A stretch of DNA of 7,188 nucleotides from Comamonadaceae bacterium UBA2237 (GTDB lineage: Bacteria > Pseudomonadota > Gammaproteobacteria > Burkholderiales > Burkholderiaceae_C). How positions within the stretch are numbered: the stretch's first letter is position 1; every line of letters begins with the position of its first letter. Both the position numbers and the translations under genes were made by a program. Shown piece by piece: positions 1 to 7,002 of the stretch. The notes below the pieces were generated by a model. The model worked only from the letters and a program-made list of their open reading frames with translations, did no database searches and was not told the DNA's origin. The stretch is taken from positions 1 to 7,188 of the forward strand of contig DDYJ01000209.1 of NCBI GenBank assembly GCA_002347905.1, given 5' to 3'.

Positions 1-54
1 AAGAATTTCAAAGATACCAAGAGCTATAAGCGCCGTAAACGTTGGTTGGCTTGA
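1..54 (+). CDS. 3' end of an upstream gene, probably a LivF-type ABC transporter ATPase (partial)
   Basis: Frame 1 is open from the window edge to a TGA at 52-54 and encodes 17 residues ending in KSYKRRKRWLA. A basic, aromatic tail of this type (KSYKRRKRWL) is what I recall from LivF-like ATP-binding proteins of branched-chain amino acid type ABC transporters in Burkholderiales, which often sit immediately before a PaaK-like ligase. No ATPase motif lies inside the window, so the family call is from memory of the tail plus context. The gene ends 31 bases before the ligase start on the same strand, which suggests one operon. A second frame is also open to the window edge here, but it simply runs into the ligase frame. 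Confidence 0.5.
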   Translation, partial: KNFKDTKSYKRRKRWLA

Positions 55-85
55 CCAAAAACCTCTCTTATTAGATTTCCTATTT

Positions 86-1330
86 ATGAGCTCCCATTTT
101 GATGCGCTAGAAACGCGAGGCCCTGCCCAACGTGAAGCTGCGCTGTTGGCTGCATTGCCAAAGCAGGTGGCGCATGCTAGAGCGAGCGCACGCGCTTTTG
201 CTAAAAGTTTGCAATCTGTCGATGCAACGCAAGTTAACAGCCGGGCTGCTTTAGCAAAGTTACCTGTCATTCGCAAGTACGAATTGTTAGAGCAACAAAA
301 AGCCGAACGTGCGAACGATATTTTTGGTGGCTTCTCAGCCATTGCCTATGGCAGAGCAATGCCCCGTATCTTTGCAAGCCCTGGCACCATCTATGAACCA
401 GAGGGTGCGCGCGCTGACTATTGGCGCATGGCGCGTGCGATGTTTGCGGCAGGCTTTCGTGAAAACGAGTTGATCCACAACTGCTTTAGTTACCACTTCA
501 CGCCTGCGGGCTCGATGATGGAAACAGGTGCGCATGCATTGGGTTGCACGGTGTTTGCCGGTGGCATCGGTCAAACAGAACAACAAGTGCAGGCTATGGC
601 GGAACTGAAACCGGCCGGCTACATCGGTACACCGAGCTTCTTAAAAATCATTGTCGAGAAAGCTACTGAAATGGGTGTGGGTTTGCCGAGCGTGCGCAAA
701 GCATTGGTGTCAGGTGAGGCCTTTCCACCCAGCTTGCGTGAATGGTTAGCGGAGCGTGGCATTGCGGGCTACCAGTGTTATGCCACGGCAGACCTTGGTT
801 TGATTGCGTATGAAACTTCTGCGCGCGAAGGTCTGGTGTTAGATGAAGGTGTCATCGTTGAAATTGTGCGTCCTGGAACAGGCGACCCTGTTCCTGAGGG
901 CGAAGTAGGTGAGTTGGTCGTGACTACGCTCAACCCTGACTACCCATTGATTCGTTTTGGTACTGGCGATTTGTCAGCCGTTTTACCGGGTACTTGTCCG
1001 ACGGGTAGAACCAATTACCGTATCAAAGGATGGATGGGTCGCGCAGACCAAACCACCAAAGTGCGTGGCATGTTTGTGCATCCTGGGCAAGTGGCAGAAG
1101 TCACCAAACGCTTTCCCGAGATCAAGCGTGCACGATTGGTTGTTTCAGGCGAAATGGCCAACGACCAACTCACACTCAAAGTGGAGACTCTAGTGTCAGC
1201 AGGGTTAGCGGAGAAGATCAGTGAGGCTGTACGTGATGTGACAAAGCTACGGGCAGATATTGCTTTGGTAGAAGTGGGAAGTTTGCCTAACGATGGAAAA
1301 GTGATTGAAGACGCGCGCAGCTACCAATAA
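86..1330 (+). CDS. PaaK-like AMP-dependent acyl/aryl-CoA ligase (phenylacetate-CoA ligase family)
   Basis: The 414-residue product resembles cytosolic phenylacetate-CoA ligases, which adenylate a carboxylic acid with ATP and transfer it to CoA; true PaaK proteins are slightly longer (about 430-440). Visible family blocks are GEAFPP at 210-215, the aromatic block YATADLG at 232-238, the RFGTGDLS block with Asp295 (ATP ribose contact by family analogy), the hinge region GRADQTTKVRG at 318-328, and the C-terminal subdomain with candidate catalytic Lys405 (NDGKVIED). The usual Ser/Thr/Gly-rich phosphate loop appears only as SPGTIYEP at 98-105, and YATADLG lacks the acidic residue of the YGxTE-type motif, so the substrate is probably not simply phenylacetate. 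ATG 86 is chosen because the N-terminus (MSSHFDALETR) fits the family; no good Shine-Dalgarno precedes it, so translation may be coupled to the upstream gene ending at 54. The neighbours (LivF-like tail upstream, Bug receptors downstream) suggest uptake and activation of an organic acid. Confidence 0.85.
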   Translation: MSSHFDALETRGPAQREAALLAALPKQVAHARASARAFAKSLQSVDATQVNSRAALAKLPVIRKYELLEQQKAERANDIFGGFSAIAYGRAMPRIFASPGTIYEPEGARADYWRMARAMFAAGFRENELIHNCFSYHFTPAGSMMETGAHALGCTVFAGGIGQTEQQVQAMAELKPAGYIGTPSFLKIIVEKATEMGVGLPSVRKALVSGEAFPPSLREWLAERGIAGYQCYATADLGLIAYETSAREGLVLDEGVIVEIVRPGTGDPVPEGEVGELVVTTLNPDYPLIRFGTGDLSAVLPGTCPTGRTNYRIKGWMGRADQTTKVRGMFVHPGQVAEVTKRFPEIKRARLVVSGEMANDQLTLKVETLVSAGLAEKISEAVRDVTKLRADIALVEVGSLPNDGKVIEDARSYQ

Positions 1331-1426
1331 ACACCTAAGTATTACCCGTATATATAAATATTACAGGCAGGTTTAGGATGGTGGTTTTGCGTGGTTAGTA
1401 TCTACGGTGTATTACTTGGAGACCCT
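1331..1426 (+). promoter_or_regulatory. AT-rich intergenic region, possible promoter for the Bug genes
   Basis: This 96-base gap is the only sizeable non-coding stretch on the + strand of the left half. It holds an AT-rich core with a TATAAA at 1353-1358 that could serve as a -10 box, but no convincing -35 box lies 16-18 bases upstream. TATTAC occurs three times (1340, 1359, 1410), with irregular spacing. No terminator-like hairpin follows the ligase stop, so read-through from the ligase is also possible. The promoter reading is an inference from base composition. Confidence 0.25.
1418..1421 (+). promoter_or_regulatory. Shine-Dalgarno GGAG deciding the start of the first Bug gene
   Basis: GGAG sits five bases before ATG 1427. 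The frame is open further upstream to a GTG at 1391, but the residues in between (VSIYGVLLGDP) would place a non-signal extension before the obvious signal peptide [14 protein letters not shown]. The ribosome binding site and the signal peptide both favour ATG 1427. Confidence 0.7.
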
Positions 1427-2410
1427 ATGAAAAAGTTATTTGTATTGAGCTTGTTGGTGGCAGCGAGTTGCCAAACATGGGTGGTGGCATCTGATTTTCC
1501 TGTCAAGGACAAACCCGTCACGATCGTCGTGCCGTTTGTCGCCGGCGGACCGACTGACCGCGTCGCACGTGATTTAGCGGAAGCCATGCGCAAGCCTTTA
1601 GGCACTACCGTAGTGGTTGAAAACGTAGCTGGTGCGGGCGGTACCATCGGGGCTAACAAAGTCGCTAAAGCGCCGCAAGATGGTCATACCGTGTTGTTGC
1701 ACCACATCGGTATGGCGACATCGCCTGCCTTGTATCGCAAGATGCCTTACAACACCTTAGACGATTTTGAATTCTTGGGCATGGTCAACGAAGTGCCTAT
1801 GACCTTGATAAGTCGCCCTACTCTGCCTGCCAATAACTTCAAAGAATTGCAGACATGGATTGGTCAAAACAAAGGCAAGATTAATTTAGCCAATGCTGGC
1901 TTAGGCGCTGCTTCGCATTTGTGCGGATTGATGTTCCAGCAAGCGGTTAAAACCGACATGACTACCGTTCCTTACAAAGGTACTGCACCTGCCTTGAACG
2001 ATCTGATGGGTGGCCAAGTAGATTTGTTGTGTGACCAAACGACCAACACCTCTAGCCAAATCGAAGGCAAAACAGTTAAGGCATTTGCTGTGACGACTAT
2101 GAAGCGTTTGACAACACCTGCTTTGAAAGACTTACCAACGCTTAACGAGGTTGGATTGAAAGATTTCAACGTGTCTATTTGGCATGGCATGTATGCCCCT
2201 AAAGGAACGCCTGCAGATGCGGTTACGAAACTTAATGCTGCGTTGAAAGCCGCCTTGAAGGACCCAGAGTTCGTCAAAAAGCAAGAGGCCTTAGGCGCAG
2301 TGGTGGTGACCGACAAGCGTACCGATGGCGCTGAGCATAAGAAGTTTGTGTCTGCTGAAATTGCCAAGTGGGGTCCTGTGATCAAGGCTGCTGGTGAATA
2401 TGCGGACTAA
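1427..2410 (+). CDS. Bug/TctC-family tripartite tricarboxylate transporter substrate-binding protein (first copy)
   Basis: This 327-residue protein is a periplasmic solute receptor of the Bug (Bordetella uptake gene)/TctC family, which captures small carboxylates or related metabolites for a TctAB-type membrane transporter. A Sec signal peptide ([14 protein letters not shown], hydrophobic to about residue 20) ends near VVAS, with the mature chain from about residue 22. Family blocks are [14 protein letters not shown] (35-48), [25 protein letters not shown] (64-88), [20 protein letters not shown] (182-201), and YAPKGTP (256-262). Cys166 (SHLCG) and Cys202 (LLCDQTTNT) lie in the two facing segments and may form a disulfide in the periplasm; the CDQTTNT variant looks like a subgroup mark. 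Length matches the family. Its 3' end overlaps the next Bug gene, so the two are probably co-transcribed. No TctA or TctB gene is in the window. The ligand is unknown. Confidence 0.93.
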   Translation: MKKLFVLSLLVAASCQTWVVASDFPVKDKPVTIVVPFVAGGPTDRVARDLAEAMRKPLGTTVVVENVAGAGGTIGANKVAKAPQDGHTVLLHHIGMATSPALYRKMPYNTLDDFEFLGMVNEVPMTLISRPTLPANNFKELQTWIGQNKGKINLANAGLGAASHLCGLMFQQAVKTDMTTVPYKGTAPALNDLMGGQVDLLCDQTTNTSSQIEGKTVKAFAVTTMKRLTTPALKDLPTLNEVGLKDFNVSIWHGMYAPKGTPADAVTKLNAALKAALKDPEFVKKQEALGAVVVTDKRTDGAEHKKFVSAEIAKWGPVIKAAGEYAD

Positions 2411-3422
2411 TCGCGCACGACGCAGTGCACTAGTAGCCTGTGCGCAGGCTGCTGCTTGGGGCTTATTAGCCATAACAACCAGTTTGTCTCACGCGCAAAC
2501 TGGTTGGCCCAATAAGCAAGTGCGTATCGTGGTGCCATTTGCGCCCGCTGGCACCACCGATATCTTGGCCCGCGCCATCGCACCCGAACTCTCTAAAGCA
2601 TTTGGCCAGACTTTTTATGTAGACAACAAGCCAGGTGCAGGTGGTAATTTGGGCGCGGACATCGTTGCCAAATCGCCTGCAGATGGATATACCTTGTTGA
2701 TGGGAACAGTAGGCACCCATGGTATCAATCGTGCCTTGTACGAAAAATTGCCCTACGACCCGATTAAAGATTTTGCCCCCATCACCTTAGTGGCGGGTGT
2801 GCCAAATGTGATGGTAGTGAATGCGGAAAAAGCCAAAGAGCGCAATATCAACACCGTTGCAGACTTCATTGCTTACGCAAAAGCCAACCCAGCCAAGCTC
2901 AATATGGCGTCCAGCGGAAATGGCACATCCATCCATTTATCCGGTGAGTTGTTTAAAAGTATGAGCGGTACCTTCATGGTCCACTTTCCTTATAAAGGCT
3001 CTAGCCCTGCATTACTAGATTTGGTTGGCGGCGCAACGGATGTGATGTTTGACAACTTACCTTCGTCTTTGCAACTCATCAAATCTGGCAAGCTCAAAGC
3101 GCTTGCAGTGACAAGCATTGAACGATCCGCAGCACTACCCGATGTACCCACCTTAGACCAAGCGGGTGGTAAGGCCCTCAAAGGGTTTGATGCCAGCTCG
3201 TGGTTTGGATTGTTAGCACCTGCTGGCACACCGCCCGAGATCGTTGCGCGAATTCAACAAGAAGTGACTAAGTCACTCAACACACCAGCCATCAAAGAAA
3301 AAATGCTCGCGCAAGGAGCTATACCTAGCGGGATCACTCCGGCTGAATTTGCCAAGTTCATTGACGCCGAACACAAAAAGTGGGCGCAGGTCGTTAAGAA
3401 CTCTGGCGCCAAAGTAGATTAA
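2394..3422 (+). CDS. Bug/TctC-family tripartite tricarboxylate transporter substrate-binding protein (second copy)
   Basis: A second periplasmic Bug receptor, 342 residues from GTG 2394. The N-terminus is basic (RTNRARR) followed by a hydrophobic stretch and a likely signal peptidase site after SHA (residue 34). Family blocks are [14 protein letters not shown] (47-60), [25 protein letters not shown] (76-100), [15 protein letters not shown] (199-213) and [11 protein letters not shown] (248-258). GTG 2394 is preferred because AAGG at 2384-2387 stands six bases before it; ATG 2400 is an alternative that shortens the protein by two residues. Either start lies inside the end of the first Bug gene in another frame (overlap of 17 or 11 bases), which points to translational coupling. 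It is clearly diverged from its neighbour: it lacks the two cysteines at the matching sites, and its ligand-lining segments differ, so it probably binds another ligand. The gene ends nine bases from the convergent dehydrogenase gene. Confidence 0.93.
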   Translation: MNMRTNRARRSALVACAQAAAWGLLAITTSLSHAQTGWPNKQVRIVVPFAPAGTTDILARAIAPELSKAFGQTFYVDNKPGAGGNLGADIVAKSPADGYTLLMGTVGTHGINRALYEKLPYDPIKDFAPITLVAGVPNVMVVNAEKAKERNINTVADFIAYAKANPAKLNMASSGNGTSIHLSGELFKSMSGTFMVHFPYKGSSPALLDLVGGATDVMFDNLPSSLQLIKSGKLKALAVTSIERSAALPDVPTLDQAGGKALKGFDASSWFGLLAPAGTPPEIVARIQQEVTKSLNTPAIKEKMLAQGAIPSGITPAEFAKFIDAEHKKWAQVVKNSGAKVD

Positions 3423-3431
3423 ACCTACGCA

Positions 3432-4280
3432 TCAATAGTGATAAACGCCGCGGCCGGTTTTACGACCTAGCTGACCCGCAGCAACCATTTCTTTAAGTAG
3501 TGGGCAGGGGCGGTATTTGCTATCCCCATACTCACTCAAATACACCTCCATCACAGCCAAGCAAACATCGAGACCGATCATGTCGGCCAATGCCAATGGC
3601 CCAATCGGTTGGTTGCAACCGAGGCGCATGCCCGCATCGATGTCGTCGGGTGTGGCCAAACCTTCGGAGAGTACAAAAAACGCTTCGTTGATCATCGGTA
3701 CCAAGATCCGGTTGACAACAAAGCCTGGCGCGTTTTTGACAGTGATAGGACTTTTGCCTAAGCGCTTAGCCAATGCTTGGACTGCTTCGTGGGTCGCGTC
3801 TGAAGTTTGCAGACCACGAATGATTTCTACCAAAGCCATCATGGGCACTGGATTGAAAAAATGCATGCCAATAAAACGATCGGCGCGCGTGGTTGCAGCA
3901 GCAAGTTTGGTAATAGAGATGGATGAAGTATTGGATGCCACGATGACATCTGCAGCAAGCAGGCCATCGACTTGTTTCAAGATCTTGACTTTGAGGTCAA
4001 AGTTTTCTGTGGCGGCTTCAATCACCAATTGGGTATTTTGTAAATCTTGGTATTGGGTGCTGCCGTGTATGCGTGCGAGTGCCGAAGTTTTTTCTGCCTC
4101 GGTCATTTTTTCTTTTTTGATCAATCGGTCTAGGCTGCTGCTAACGGTTGCAATGCCTTTGGCGACTGCTGCTTCAGAAATATCGACCATTACGACGTTC
4201 ACGCCTGCCACTGCACAGGCTTGTGCAATGCCATTGCCCATAGTGCCAGCACCAATGATGCCCACTGTTTGAATACTCAT
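3432..4280 (-). CDS. 3-hydroxyacyl-CoA (3-hydroxybutyryl-CoA) dehydrogenase
   Basis: The 282-residue protein is a single-function, cytosolic, NAD(P)-dependent 3-hydroxyacyl-CoA dehydrogenase of the Hbd/PaaH type, which interconverts 3-hydroxyacyl-CoA and 3-oxoacyl-CoA. The N-terminal Rossmann motif GIIGAGTMGNGIA covers residues 7-19. Family catalytic and binding residues are all present with correct spacing: Ser119 in SNTSS, His140 in HFFNP, Glu152 in VEII, and Asn190 in GFVVNR (the His-Glu and His-Asn distances, 12 and 50, equal those of the human enzyme). The C-terminal dimerisation domain carries the NEAF (198-201) and GRKTGRGVY (272-280) blocks. Length is normal for the family. Its own promoter is likely, since a 93-base gap separates it from the ABC genes upstream on the same strand. 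Whether it serves butyrate/PHB, beta-oxidation or phenylacetate catabolism cannot be read from the sequence; the nearby PaaK-like ligase and IcmF favour acyl-CoA catabolism. Confidence 0.95.
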   Translation of the reverse strand: MSIQTVGIIGAGTMGNGIAQACAVAGVNVVMVDISEAAVAKGIATVSSSLDRLIKKEKMTEAEKTSALARIHGSTQYQDLQNTQLVIEAATENFDLKVKILKQVDGLLAADVIVASNTSSISITKLAAATTRADRFIGMHFFNPVPMMALVEIIRGLQTSDATHEAVQALAKRLGKSPITVKNAPGFVVNRILVPMINEAFFVLSEGLATPDDIDAGMRLGCNQPIGPLALADMIGLDVCLAVMEVYLSEYGDSKYRPCPLLKEMVAAGQLGRKTGRGVYHY

Positions 4281-4284
4281 GAAA

Positions 4285-4290
4285 TCACCT
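4285..4290 (-). promoter_or_regulatory. Strong Shine-Dalgarno of the hydroxyacyl-CoA dehydrogenase gene
   Basis: On the - strand this reads AGGTGA and lies four bases before ATG 4280. It is the best ribosome binding site in the window and fixes the start of the dehydrogenase, whose N-terminus MSIQTVGIIGAGTMG begins directly with the Rossmann strand. Confidence 0.8.
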
Positions 4291-4338
4291 TTTTAACTAA
4301 ATAACCTAATCTTAAATACGCTTGACTCTCAATGGTAT

Positions 4339-4371
4339 CCGCTCATTTTTTAATTGGTTCTTATAGAGCGG
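4339..4371 (-). repeat. Inverted repeat (six-base arms) after the ABC-2 permease gene
   Basis: CCGCTC at 4339-4344 is the exact reverse complement of GAGCGG at 4366-4371, with a 21-base AT-rich loop. It lies just past the permease stop on the - strand and upstream of the dehydrogenase gene. The long loop and lack of a following U-run argue against a standard intrinsic terminator; it could be an operator or chance. The rest of the 93-base gap (4281-4373) is AT-rich, with a weak TAAGAT that could be a -10 box for the dehydrogenase, but I see no matching -35. Confidence 0.3.
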
Positions 4372-4373
4372 CA

Positions 4374-5147
4374 TCAAGTCCTAAAGCGTTTACGGGTGAA
4401 ATGAAGGGCAATAGCCCAAGCCACACCCGCATACAAAGCCAATACGCCTAAATGCAAAAAGGGTTGGCTTGGCCAGCGGTCTAAGAACAGGGGCCTTACC
4501 AATGCAATGGCTTGGCTTAGCGGTAACCACTCTGCTACAGCACGTACCCAGGGTGGCAGTTGGTCACTTGGAAAAAATACCCCGCTTAAAAACATCATGG
4601 GCGTTAAAAACAGCGTGAAGTAATAGGTGAAAAAATCATAGCCTTTAGCCAGCGCATTGAATATCAAAGCCAAGCAACTAAAGGTAACGCCTACAAACAA
4701 CAAACAAGGCCAGGCTAGCAAAATCTTCCAACTTTGCGTGATTCCTAAAGCCATCATCACACCCAAGATGGCCGTGATCGTGAACAAAGACTTAAAAGCC
4801 GCCCAAAGCATTTCGGCGAGCAGTACGTCTTCTAGTCGGATGGGGGCGTTCATGATCCCATCCCATGTTTTTTGCACATGCATGCGTGAGAAAGCGGAAT
4901 ACAAAGCCTCAAAGGTGGCGGCATTCATCGCGCTCATACAAATAGAGCCGCTGGCTAGAAAAAGCAAATAAGGCACTTGTACGCCGTCCAAAGTCACCTC
5001 GCCAATCAAGGCACCCATGCCGTAGCCAAATGCAACCAGCCACATCAGCGGCTCTGCGATATTGGCGACCAAACTAGGAATTACCAATTTGCGCCAGACC
5101 AAGAGGTTGCGCATAAAAACAGGCCAAAAACGGAAATAGAGCTGCAT
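4374..5147 (-). CDS. ABC-2 type (NodJ-like) exporter permease
   Basis: The 257-residue protein is an integral inner-membrane permease of the ABC-2 export family. About six hydrophobic segments are visible, near residues 24-46, 58-78, 115-137, 141-166, 172-193 and 231-250. The C-terminal half carries the ABC-2 signature region around 170-220, with FFTYYF, LTPMMFLSGVFFP and the PLSQAIALVRP segment. The basic tail (TRKRFRT) fits a cytosolic C-terminus. It starts three bases after the stop of the ATPase gene, with an AGGGG ribosome binding site at 5156-5160 overlapping the end of that gene, so the two are a translationally linked operon. NodJ is the closest named type, but the rest of a nodulation-factor system is absent, so a role in nodulation is not implied. 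The exported substrate (lipid-linked sugar, lipid or drug) is unknown. Confidence 0.9.
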   Translation of the reverse strand: MQLYFRFWPVFMRNLLVWRKLVIPSLVANIAEPLMWLVAFGYGMGALIGEVTLDGVQVPYLLFLASGSICMSAMNAATFEALYSAFSRMHVQKTWDGIMNAPIRLEDVLLAEMLWAAFKSLFTITAILGVMMALGITQSWKILLAWPCLLFVGVTFSCLALIFNALAKGYDFFTYYFTLFLTPMMFLSGVFFPSDQLPPWVRAVAEWLPLSQAIALVRPLFLDRWPSQPFLHLGVLALYAGVAWAIALHFTRKRFRT

Positions 5148-5150
5148 CGC

Positions 5151-6080
5151 TTAGGCCCCTTCTCGAATTTGGCGACCTGTCATTTTTAAAAACAAGTCTT
5201 CTAGATTAGCGGGGCGATGCAAAGTGCGCAGGCCAGCATGCGTATGGAGTGCCTGTAAAAGCGGTGCGGCATCTAGCGTGTAGAAGAAAACTGTTTCACC
5301 GCTGACCTCGATGCGTTGGGCTAGTTGCACGAGGGGGCTATCTGCCATCGCTAAAGCATCTTGACCATACACCTCGACCACATCAGGCTCTAAATGTTGC
5401 GCGATCAAATCGCGTGGAGTTCCTTCGGCAATTTTTTTGCCGTGGTCGAGTAAGAGCAAGCGGTTACACAAGCGCTCAGCCTCATCCATAAAGTGTGTGG
5501 TGAGCAATATCGATTTCCCTTGTTGCAGCAGTTGTTGAAGACGCTCCCACATCAAATGGCGTGCTTGGGGGTCAAGGCCTGTGGTGGGCTCGTCTAGTAG
5601 CAGGATATCGGGGTCATTGATCAGTGCGCGCGCTAGGCTCAATCGGCGTTTCATACCGCCTGATAGTTGCCCGGGTTTGGCGTCAGCTTTGTGATTGAGT
5701 GCGGCAAATTCAAGCAACTCTGGCACACGAGCTTCAATATCGCTGCGTGTCATGCCGAAGTACGTGCCAAATACACGCAGATTTTCAGCGCAGGTGAAGT
5801 CAGGATCAAGCGTATCGAATTGGCTGACAACGCCTATGCGTGATTTGATGGCCAGTGCATCTCGGGGCATAGACAAGCCAAAAGCTTGGATGGTGCCTGC
5901 ATCGGGTTCGCTCAAGCCCAGACACATGCGCAAGGTCGTGGTTTTACCCGCGCCGTTAGGACCAATCACACCCAAGCATTCGCCTGCTTGTAATTGAAAC
6001 GACAAATCGTCGACGACAGTCGCATCACCATAGCGTTTGGCTAGATGTTGGCATTCAAAAAGTGGTTCTTGCATACGCAC
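5151..6080 (-). CDS. ABC-2 type (NodI/DrrA-like) exporter ATP-binding protein
   Basis: This 309-residue cytosolic ATPase powers the ABC-2 permease encoded directly downstream. All nucleotide-binding motifs are intact: Walker A GPNGAGKT (40-47), Q-loop Gln87 (VVSQFD), signature LSGGMKRR (139-146), Walker B LLLDEP (160-165) followed by TGLD (167-170), and switch His196 ([10 protein letters not shown]). A C-terminal extension beyond the ATPase core (about 230-309) ends with [12 protein letters not shown], the usual mark of DrrA/NodI-type exporters. Two starts are possible: GTG 6080, with a GGGG six bases before it, and ATG 6074, two codons later. The spacing slightly favours the GTG. The gene faces psd across about 27 bases, so its promoter must lie partly in the psd coding region. 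It is the first gene of a two-gene exporter operon. Confidence 0.92.
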   Translation of the reverse strand: MRMQEPLFECQHLAKRYGDATVVDDLSFQLQAGECLGVIGPNGAGKTTTLRMCLGLSEPDAGTIQAFGLSMPRDALAIKSRIGVVSQFDTLDPDFTCAENLRVFGTYFGMTRSDIEARVPELLEFAALNHKADAKPGQLSGGMKRRLSLARALINDPDILLLDEPTTGLDPQARHLMWERLQQLLQQGKSILLTTHFMDEAERLCNRLLLLDHGKKIAEGTPRDLIAQHLEPDVVEVYGQDALAMADSPLVQLAQRIEVSGETVFFYTLDAAPLLQALHTHAGLRTLHRPANLEDLFLKMTGRQIREGA

Positions 6081-6093
6081 ATTGTGCCCCGCC

Positions 6094-6099
6094 TAGAAT
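6094..6099 (+). promoter_or_regulatory. Candidate -10 box for psd (TAGAAT)
   Basis: TAGAAT matches the sigma-70 -10 consensus at five of six positions and sits eight bases before the psd ATG. A start of transcription about seven bases downstream would fall at or next to the ATG, giving an almost leaderless message. The only upstream -35-like element, TTGCAT at 6069-6074, has a 19-base spacer and three matches, so the assignment is weak. The element lies between the ATPase start and psd. Confidence 0.25.
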
Positions 6100-6107
6100 C
6101 GAAAGTT

Positions 6108-6944
6108 ATGGCTACTTCTTTACGTGTTTATCTCCAATACCTTTTACCTAAACAGGCGTTGACCGAATTGGCGGGCCGCTTTGCTGCTTGGCAAGGTGGT
6201 CGCTGGACACATGCGGTGATCCGTTGGTTTGTGAAGCGTTACAACGTCAACATGGACGAAGCGCAAGACGCCGACGTGACCCATTACGCCAGCTTCAACG
6301 ACTTCTTCACGCGTGCGCTCAAACCTGGAGCACGCCCCTTGGCGGATGCGCAATGGGTGTGTCCTGTAGATGGTGCGATCAGCCAGTTTGGGCGCATCGA
6401 TGGCGACCAGATATTTCAAGCCAAAGGACATTGCTACAGCACACGCGCTTTAGTCGGTGGTGACGCGCAGCTAGCCGCCCAATTCGAGAATGGTGACTTT
6501 GCGACTATTTATTTAAGCCCCAAGGATTACCACCGCATCCATATGCCCGCGTCAGGCCGCTTGTTGCGCATGATCCATGTGCCAGGCGATTTGTTTTCCG
6601 TCAACCCAGCAACAGCCCAAGGTGTACCTGGTTTATTTGCGCGCAATGAGCGTGTCGTCTGCGTGTTTGATAGTTTTGTGATGGTGCTTGTAGGCGCCAC
6701 GATTGTGGGCAGTATGGCAACCACTTGGCATGGTGTGGTCAACCCACCGCGCTCACCCACGGTGCGTGAATGGCATTACGACGAGGCTTCAATTGCGCTG
6801 CAACAAGGTGACGAGATGGGTCGCTTTTTATTGGGCTCAACGGTGGTGATGTTGTGGCCGCAGAACACGCTGGTCATTAACCGACATTGGGAGCCGGGGG
6901 TGGGTGTGCGCTTGGGCGAGAAGATGAGCGAAGACAGCATCTAA
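6108..6944 (+). CDS. psd: Phosphatidylserine decarboxylase proenzyme
   Basis: The 278-residue proenzyme converts phosphatidylserine to phosphatidylethanolamine at the inner membrane, the last step of PE synthesis. It cleaves itself at the LGST motif (242-245) to give a large beta chain and a short alpha chain whose N-terminal Ser244 becomes the pyruvoyl cofactor. The triad of the E. coli enzyme (Asp90, His147, Ser254) corresponds to Asp88 in PVDGAIS, His145 in YHRIHMP and Ser244. Other family blocks are QYLLPKQALTELAGR (10-24) and FNDFFTRALKPGARP (63-77). ATG 6108 is chosen because MATSLRVYLQYLLPKQ is the usual N-terminus; the frame stays open to ATG 6045, but that extension is antisense to the ATPase start and unlike the family. 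Only a weak GAAAG (6101-6105) precedes the ATG. The gene stands alone between the exporter operon and icmF. Confidence 0.97.
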   Translation: MATSLRVYLQYLLPKQALTELAGRFAAWQGGRWTHAVIRWFVKRYNVNMDEAQDADVTHYASFNDFFTRALKPGARPLADAQWVCPVDGAISQFGRIDGDQIFQAKGHCYSTRALVGGDAQLAAQFENGDFATIYLSPKDYHRIHMPASGRLLRMIHVPGDLFSVNPATAQGVPGLFARNERVVCVFDSFVMVLVGATIVGSMATTWHGVVNPPRSPTVREWHYDEASIALQQGDEMGRFLLGSTVVMLWPQNTLVINRHWEPGVGVRLGEKMSEDSI

Positions 6945-6955
6945 GCTTTCAAAAC

Positions 6956-6996
6956 ATCCTTGTAAATTAAACATGGCATGTTCAATTTGCAAGGAT
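6956..6996. repeat. 41-base near-perfect palindrome; candidate terminator hairpin for icmF
   Basis: The sequence reads almost identically on both strands, centred on G6976. Of 20 possible pairs 18 are Watson-Crick; 6963/6989 is a U-G wobble in + RNA and 6969/6983 a U-G wobble in - RNA, so 19 pairs form in either transcript. Outer arms are ATCCTTG and CAAGGAT; the inner core is AACATGGCATGTT. It lies 12 bases after the psd stop and six bases from the icmF stop. On the - strand the hairpin is followed by GTTTTG, a short U-run consistent with an intrinsic terminator of icmF. On the + strand it is followed by six A residues, so it is not a classic terminator for psd, although the stem could protect the mRNA 3' end. 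Confidence 0.8.
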
Positions 6997-7002
6997 AAAA
7001 AA

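Noticed and set aside
1391..1426. Longer form of the first Bug protein from GTG 1391
   Set aside because: It would put non-signal residues before a clear signal peptide, while ATG 1427 has a GGAG at good spacing.
1427..1480. Lipoprotein signal in the first Bug protein (Cys15 after VAAS)
   Set aside because: The -3 residue is Ala rather than Leu or Val, and the hydrophobic segment continues past the cysteine to a better signal peptidase I site near residue 21.
1972..2385. A 137-codon open frame on the - strand inside the first Bug gene
   Set aside because: It is fully antisense to a well-supported gene and shows no family features or ribosome binding site.
3444..3451. GC-rich self-complementary stretch GCCGCGGC near the dehydrogenase stop as a terminator
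   Set aside because: It lies within the coding sequence, leaves no loop when folded as a perfect palindrome, and is not followed by a U-run.
3517..4272. A 251-codon open frame on the + strand opposite the dehydrogenase gene
   Set aside because: It is antisense to a gene with all catalytic residues intact, and its translation has no recognisable domain and a composition typical of a reversed coding frame.
4374..6080. Nodulation factor export system (NodIJ)
   Set aside because: The proteins are NodI/NodJ-like in sequence type, but no other nodulation gene is present and such labels are commonly given to general ABC-2 exporters.
6045..6107. N-terminal extension of psd to ATG 6045
   Set aside because: The extra 21 residues do not look like the family, lie opposite the start of the ATPase gene, and the standard Psd N-terminus begins at ATG 6108.
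6945..7002. Intrinsic terminator of psd on the + strand
   Set aside because: The hairpin is real, but the bases after it on the + strand are A residues, not T, so the classic terminator pattern exists only for the opposite strand.
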